This document shows positions 60,724 to 64,000 of a stretch of DNA of 64,000 nt, piece after piece. Location: assembly GCF_900104255.1 (NCBI RefSeq), contig NZ_FNKZ01000003.1, positions 62,001-126,000 of the forward strand, in the 5' to 3' direction. The notes beneath the pieces were generated by a model. The model saw only the letters and a list, made by a program, of their open reading frames with translations, ran no database searches and was not told where the DNA came from. Every line of letters starts with the position of its first letter. The first letter of the stretch is position 1. The translations under genes were made by a program, and so were the position numbers. The stretch is from Pseudoxanthomonas sp. CF385 (GTDB lineage: Bacteria; Pseudomonadota; Gammaproteobacteria; Xanthomonadales; Xanthomonadaceae).

Positions 60724-60790
60724 TGTGGGAGCGACGTAAGTCGCGAAGGACTATCGGGAAGGCTCCATCGCGACTTACGTCGCTCCCACA
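60724..60790. repeat. REP-like inverted pair (family GTGGGAGCGACGTAAGTCGC)
   Basis: Two 23-bp arms, TGTGGGAGCGACGTAAGTCG plus CGA and its exact inverse, separated by 21 bp. Each arm is itself palindromic (GCGAC-GTAA-GTCGC). It lies between the tonB-like gene and the 3' end of aroA. A second pair of the same family is at 63345-63411. This family differs in sequence from the REPs around the RAYT gene. Confidence 0.88.
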
Positions 60791-60807
60791 CCAATCCTCA
60801 TCATGCC

Positions 60808-62118
60808 TCAAGCCTTGCGCAACGCGAATCCCGCGCCGGTCGCCAGGCCGTCGTAGTTCGGGAACGAGGTCGCCACGTTGGCGACATCGCCGATGCGCAC
60901 GTCGCCGGTCGCGACTTGGCCGGCGATGGAGAACGCCATCGCGATGCGGTGGTCGCCGTGGGAGTCCACCGTGCCGCCCTGCAGCGGGCCCGGGAAGATC
61001 GTCGCGCCATCGGGCGTCTCGTCTACGCGCAGGCCGAGCGCGCGCAGACCGTTGGCCATGCTCGCGAGGCGGTCGGATTCCTTGACCCGCAGTTCCGCCG
61101 CGCCGCGCACGACCGTCGGACCCTGGGCGCAGGCCGCGGCGATGAACAGCGCCGGGAATTCGTCGATCATGTCCGGCACCAGCGCTTCCGGCACCTCGAT
61201 GCCGTGCAGCGGTGCATGGCGGACGACGAGGTCCGCGACCGGCTCGCCGCCGTGCTCGCTGGCGTTCTCCTCGGTGATGTCGGCGCCCATCAGGCGCAGC
61301 GCCTGCAACAGGCCAGTGCGGCGCGGATTCAGGCCGACCGCGCGCAGGCGCAGTTCGGACCCGGGAACGATGCTCGCAGCCACGAGGAAGAACGCCGCCG
61401 ACGAGAAGTCCGCCGGCACGGCGATGTCGGTGGCCTTCAGCCGCTGCCCGCCGCGCAGGCGCGCGAAGCCGGGCGAGAATTCGATGTCCACGCCGAACGC
61501 CTTCAACATCCGCTCGGTGTAGTCGCGGGTGGGATGCGGCTCGCGCACCACGGTCTCGCCGTCGGCATAGAGGCCGGCCAGCAGGACCGCCGACTTCACC
61601 TGCGCACTGGCGACTTCCAGCGTGTAGTCGATGCCGGCGAGCGCCTGGGCGCCGTGAATGCGCAACGGCGGCAGGCCGCCTTCTTCGGTGTCGATGCGCG
61701 CGCCCATCGTGGACAGTGGCCCGGTCACCCGGCGCATGGGCCGTTTCGACAGGGATTCGTCGCCGACCAGCACGCTGTCGAACGGCTGCGCCGCCAGCAG
61801 GCCGGCCAGCAGGCGCATGCCGGTGCCGGCATTGCCGCAGTCCAGCGCGCCGTCCGCGGCCTTCAGTCCGTCGACGCCCACGCCATGCACGATGCGGCGC
61901 GACAGCGACGGCGTTTCCATGCGCACGCCCAGTCGCGAAAAGATCGCGGCGGTGGCGCGGGTGTCCTCGCCTTCCAGGAAGCCATCGATCGTCGACGTGC
62001 CATCGGCGAGCGCGGCGAACATCACCGCGCGGTGCGATACCGACTTGTCGCCGGGGATGTCCAGGGTGCCGCCCAGCGCGCGGCCGGCGGAGGCGATCCA
62101 GTCTTGCTTGCTGCTCAT
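60808..62118 (-). CDS. aroA: 3-phosphoshikimate 1-carboxyvinyltransferase (EPSP synthase)
   Basis: A 436-residue EPSP synthase of the shikimate pathway, joining shikimate-3-phosphate and PEP. LDIPGDKSVSHRAVMFAALA near residue 20, DCGNAGTGMRLLAGLL near 83, SAQVKSAVLLAGLYADG and RVKESDRLASMANGLRALG are visible. GDKS and SAQVK together resemble class II enzymes. The ATG at 62118 follows GAGAGACC; two earlier in-frame ATGs lack a site. It is 46 bp downstream of pheA in the same operon. Confidence 0.96.
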   Translation of the reverse strand: MSSKQDWIASAGRALGGTLDIPGDKSVSHRAVMFAALADGTSTIDGFLEGEDTRATAAIFSRLGVRMETPSLSRRIVHGVGVDGLKAADGALDCGNAGTGMRLLAGLLAAQPFDSVLVGDESLSKRPMRRVTGPLSTMGARIDTEEGGLPPLRIHGAQALAGIDYTLEVASAQVKSAVLLAGLYADGETVVREPHPTRDYTERMLKAFGVDIEFSPGFARLRGGQRLKATDIAVPADFSSAAFFLVAASIVPGSELRLRAVGLNPRRTGLLQALRLMGADITEENASEHGGEPVADLVVRHAPLHGIEVPEALVPDMIDEFPALFIAAACAQGPTVVRGAAELRVKESDRLASMANGLRALGLRVDETPDGATIFPGPLQGGTVDSHGDHRIAMAFSIAGQVATGDVRIGDVANVATSFPNYDGLATGAGFALRKA

Positions 62119-62164
62119 CAGGTCTCTCGGGTTCATCGGCCCATGGGTGGGCCCGGGCAACGGA

Positions 62165-63316
62165 TCAGGGCACGGCGACCGGATACGACCCCAGCACCTT
62201 GATCTGCGCCGAATGCTGTTTCAGGTCGGCCAGCGCCTGCTTCATCGCCTCGTCGTCGATGTGGCCGGCCAGGTCGATGAAGAAGCCGTACTCCCATTTC
62301 GCGTGGTGCGAGGGCCGCGACTCGATGCGGTTCATGCTGATGCCGTGGCGCGCGAACGGGCTGAGCACGTCGAACAACGCACCGGGCTTGTCGTGGATGA
62401 AGACCAGCACCGAAGTACGGTCGTGGCCCGACGGCGGGAAGATGCTGCGGCCGATCACCAGGAAGCGCGTGGTGTTGTCCTTGTCGTCCTGGATCGGGCT
62501 CATGACGACCTTCTTCAGGCCGTACACGTGGGCGGCGCTCTCGCCGCCGATGGCCGCGGCGTCGTCGTTGCCGCGTGCGCGGCGCGCGCCCTCGGCATTG
62601 CTCGACACCGGCACCTTCTCCACCTTCGGCAGGTTCGCGCGCAGCCAGCCGGCGGTCTGCGCGAACGATTGCGGATGCGCGTAGATGCGCTCGATGTCGT
62701 CGATGCGGCCGGTGCGCGACATCAGGAACTGGTGCACGCGCAGCTCGACTTCGCCGCAGATCTTCAGGTCGGAGGTCAGGAACATGTCCAGGGTGATCTG
62801 GATCGTGCCCTGCCCCGAGTTCTCCACCGGCACCACGCCGAAATCGGCGTTGCCGCTGGCCACTTCCTGGAAGACCTCTTCGATGCTCGCCAGCGGCAGG
62901 CCGTGCGCGGACCGGCCGAAATGCTTGAGGACCGCCTGCTGGCTGAAGGTGCCTTCCGGCCCGAGGTAACCGATCTTCAGCGGCTCCTGCTGCGCCAGGC
63001 ACGCGGACATGATTTCGCGGAAGACATGCACCAGCACCTCGTCGCTGAGCGGGCCCTCGTTGCGGTCCACCACCATGCGCAGCACCTGAGCCTCGCGCTC
63101 GGGACGGTAATAGTCCACGGCCGCCGCCAGCTTGCCCTTGGCCTTGCCGACCTGGTGGGCGAAGACGGCGCGTTCGGCGATCAGCGATTGGATCTGGCGG
63201 TCGATGCCGTCGATCTTGGCGCGCACGTCGGACAGCACCGGTGCGGGTGTCGCCTCGATCTTCTTGCCCGCGGCGGGCTTGGCGGTCTTTTTCGGTTTGC
63301 TGGGTTTGGATGCCAT
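62165..63316 (-). CDS. pheA: Bifunctional chorismate mutase / prephenate dehydratase
   Basis: A 383-residue P-protein for phenylalanine synthesis. A Lys/Pro-rich N-terminal tail (1-28) precedes chorismate mutase (about 29-110), prephenate dehydratase (115-295; KIGYLGPEGTFSQQAVLKHF, then VPVENSGQGT) and an ACT regulatory domain (300-380; VFIHDKPGALFDVLSPFARH and the phenylalanine-binding ESRPS). Feedback inhibition by phenylalanine is expected from the ESRP motif. No attenuator peptide was seen upstream; instead a REP pair separates it from serC. Confidence 0.96.
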   Translation of the reverse strand: MASKPSKPKKTAKPAAGKKIEATPAPVLSDVRAKIDGIDRQIQSLIAERAVFAHQVGKAKGKLAAAVDYYRPEREAQVLRMVVDRNEGPLSDEVLVHVFREIMSACLAQQEPLKIGYLGPEGTFSQQAVLKHFGRSAHGLPLASIEEVFQEVASGNADFGVVPVENSGQGTIQITLDMFLTSDLKICGEVELRVHQFLMSRTGRIDDIERIYAHPQSFAQTAGWLRANLPKVEKVPVSSNAEGARRARGNDDAAAIGGESAAHVYGLKKVVMSPIQDDKDNTTRFLVIGRSIFPPSGHDRTSVLVFIHDKPGALFDVLSPFARHGISMNRIESRPSHHAKWEYGFFIDLAGHIDDEAMKQALADLKQHSAQIKVLGSYPVAVP

Positions 63317-63344
63317 GGGGTTTTCCGTAGTCCCGTCGCCTCCC

Positions 63345-63411
63345 TGCGGGAGCGACGTAAGTCGCGAAGGTTTAGCGGTCACGTGTCATCGCGACTTACG
63401 TCGCTCCCACA
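63345..63411. repeat. REP-like inverted pair between serC and pheA
   Basis: Same family as 60724-60790: 23-bp arms (63345-63367 and 63389-63411), one mismatch at the outer end, separated by 21 bp. It lies in the 114-bp gap between the serC stop and pheA start, where it could shape differential expression of the two genes. Confidence 0.88.
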
Positions 63412-63430
63412 CCGGGTCGATGCAGGTGAG

Positions 63431-64000
63431 TCATCCGTTGCGTTGCTGGAAATCGCGCATGAAATCGACCAGCGCCTGCGCGCCTTCCACCGGCAACGCG
63501 TTGTAGAGCGACGCGCGGATGCCGCCCACCGCCTTGTGGCCCTTCAGCGCCAGCAGTCCGGCGGCCTTGGATTCGGCCACGAAGCGCGCGTTGAGGGTGT
63601 CATCGGGCAGGAAGAAAGGAATGTTCATCCGCGACCGCGCCGCAGGCGCCACCTCGTTGCGGTAAAAGCCACCCGAAGCATCGATGGCGTCGTAGACGAG
63701 CGACGACTTCACCGCGTTGCGGCGTGCGAATTCGGCCACACCGCCCTCGGCGAGCATCCACTTGAACACCAGGCCGGCCAGATACCAGTTCCAGGTCGGC
63801 GGCGTGTTGAGCATGGAGTCGCGCGCGGCATGCGAGCGGTAATCGAAGATGTCGGCGCGCGGCTGGCCGCTGCGCTCGAACAGGTCCTTGCGGATGATCA
63901 CCACGGCCACGCCCACCGGGCCCAGGTTCTTCTGCGCGCCGGCATAGATCACGCCGTACTTCGATACGTCCAGCGGCTCGGAGGCGATCGACGAACTGAA
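63431..64000 (-). CDS. serC: Phosphoserine aminotransferase, C-terminal part (cut by the window end)
   Basis: The last 189 residues of SerC; the 5' end lies beyond the window. SerC makes 3-phosphoserine and also acts in pyridoxal phosphate synthesis. The PLP lysine is seen in [13 protein letters not shown], with [20 protein letters not shown] following and [12 protein letters not shown] and [17 protein letters not shown] near the end. Position upstream of pheA and aroA on the same strand matches the conserved serC-pheA-aroA cluster. Confidence 0.95.
   Translation of the reverse strand, partial: FSSSIASEPLDVSKYGVIYAGAQKNLGPVGVAVVIIRKDLFERSGQPRADIFDYRSHAARDSMLNTPPTWNWYLAGLVFKWMLAEGGVAEFARRNAVKSSLVYDAIDASGGFYRNEVAPAARSRMNIPFFLPDDTLNARFVAESKAAGLLALKGHKAVGGIRASLYNALPVEGAQALVDFMRDFQQRNG

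Overview
The window is high-GC (about two thirds G+C by eye), densely packed gammaproteobacterial chromosome. Gene content and order point to the Xanthomonadaceae/Lysobacteraceae, close to Pseudoxanthomonas, Stenotrophomonas or Xanthomonas. Indicators are the 41-residue L36 lacking the usual zinc-ligand set, the cmk-rpsA-ihfB-lapA-lapB block, the aguA/aguB putrescine route, the serC-pheA-aroA order, a transmembrane repetitive protein, a fused glucosylglycerol-phosphate synthase/phosphatase, and REP-type repeats with a RAYT transposase. The genus call is inference. No prophage, plasmid module or CRISPR array was seen.

Layout. 0-4.4 kb: a PsrA-like TetR regulator with its predicted operator and a two-gene fatty-acid beta-oxidation operon. 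4.4-14.4 kb (minus strand): a tRNA-binding-fold protein and FAD amine oxidase, then galU, a PglF/WbpM-type nucleotide-sugar dehydratase and a WecA-type glycosyl-phosphate transferase translationally coupled to lapB-lapA, then ihfB, rpsA and cmk. 14.4-21.3 kb: rpmJ, an agmatine-to-putrescine pathway (aguA, aguB) interrupted by an aldo/keto reductase and a transporter, an acetyltransferase and a TraB-like membrane protein. 21.4-29.1 kb: an RND efflux operon with one adaptor and two different permeases. 29.5-35 kb: two small c-type cytochromes, a proline-rich envelope protein, nfuA, phhB, small membrane proteins and rluC. 35.4-38.6 kb: rne.

38.6-44 kb: a GacA/UvrY-like response regulator, an M28 peptidase, an FUSC transporter, a PEP-mutase-family enzyme and an ORF-free interval that looks like a small-RNA gene. 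44-51.2 kb (minus): a possible 35-residue membrane protein, the glucosylglycerol synthase fusion, a large propeller histidine kinase and a beta-lactamase-fold hydrolase. 51.3-55.4 kb is the most rearranged part: a divergent Lrp/DMT-transporter pair, a 42-bp tandem array, a RAYT gene between inverted REPs, tRNA-Ser(UGA) with two exact 129-bp duplications carrying its 5' half, and a 3' tRNA-like fragment. 55.4-64 kb: LysR/azoR, serS, two TonB-like proteins, and the aromatic/serine block aroA, pheA, serC (serC cut by the window edge).

Most of the window is core metabolism and envelope biogenesis. The parts worth following up are the candidate small RNA with a GacA/RcsB-like upstream palindrome, the strong promoter and small membrane-protein ORF just after the osmolyte gene, the hairpin tandem array, and the tRNA-Ser/REP duplication. 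All functional statements come from reading the sequence and family knowledge; no search was run.
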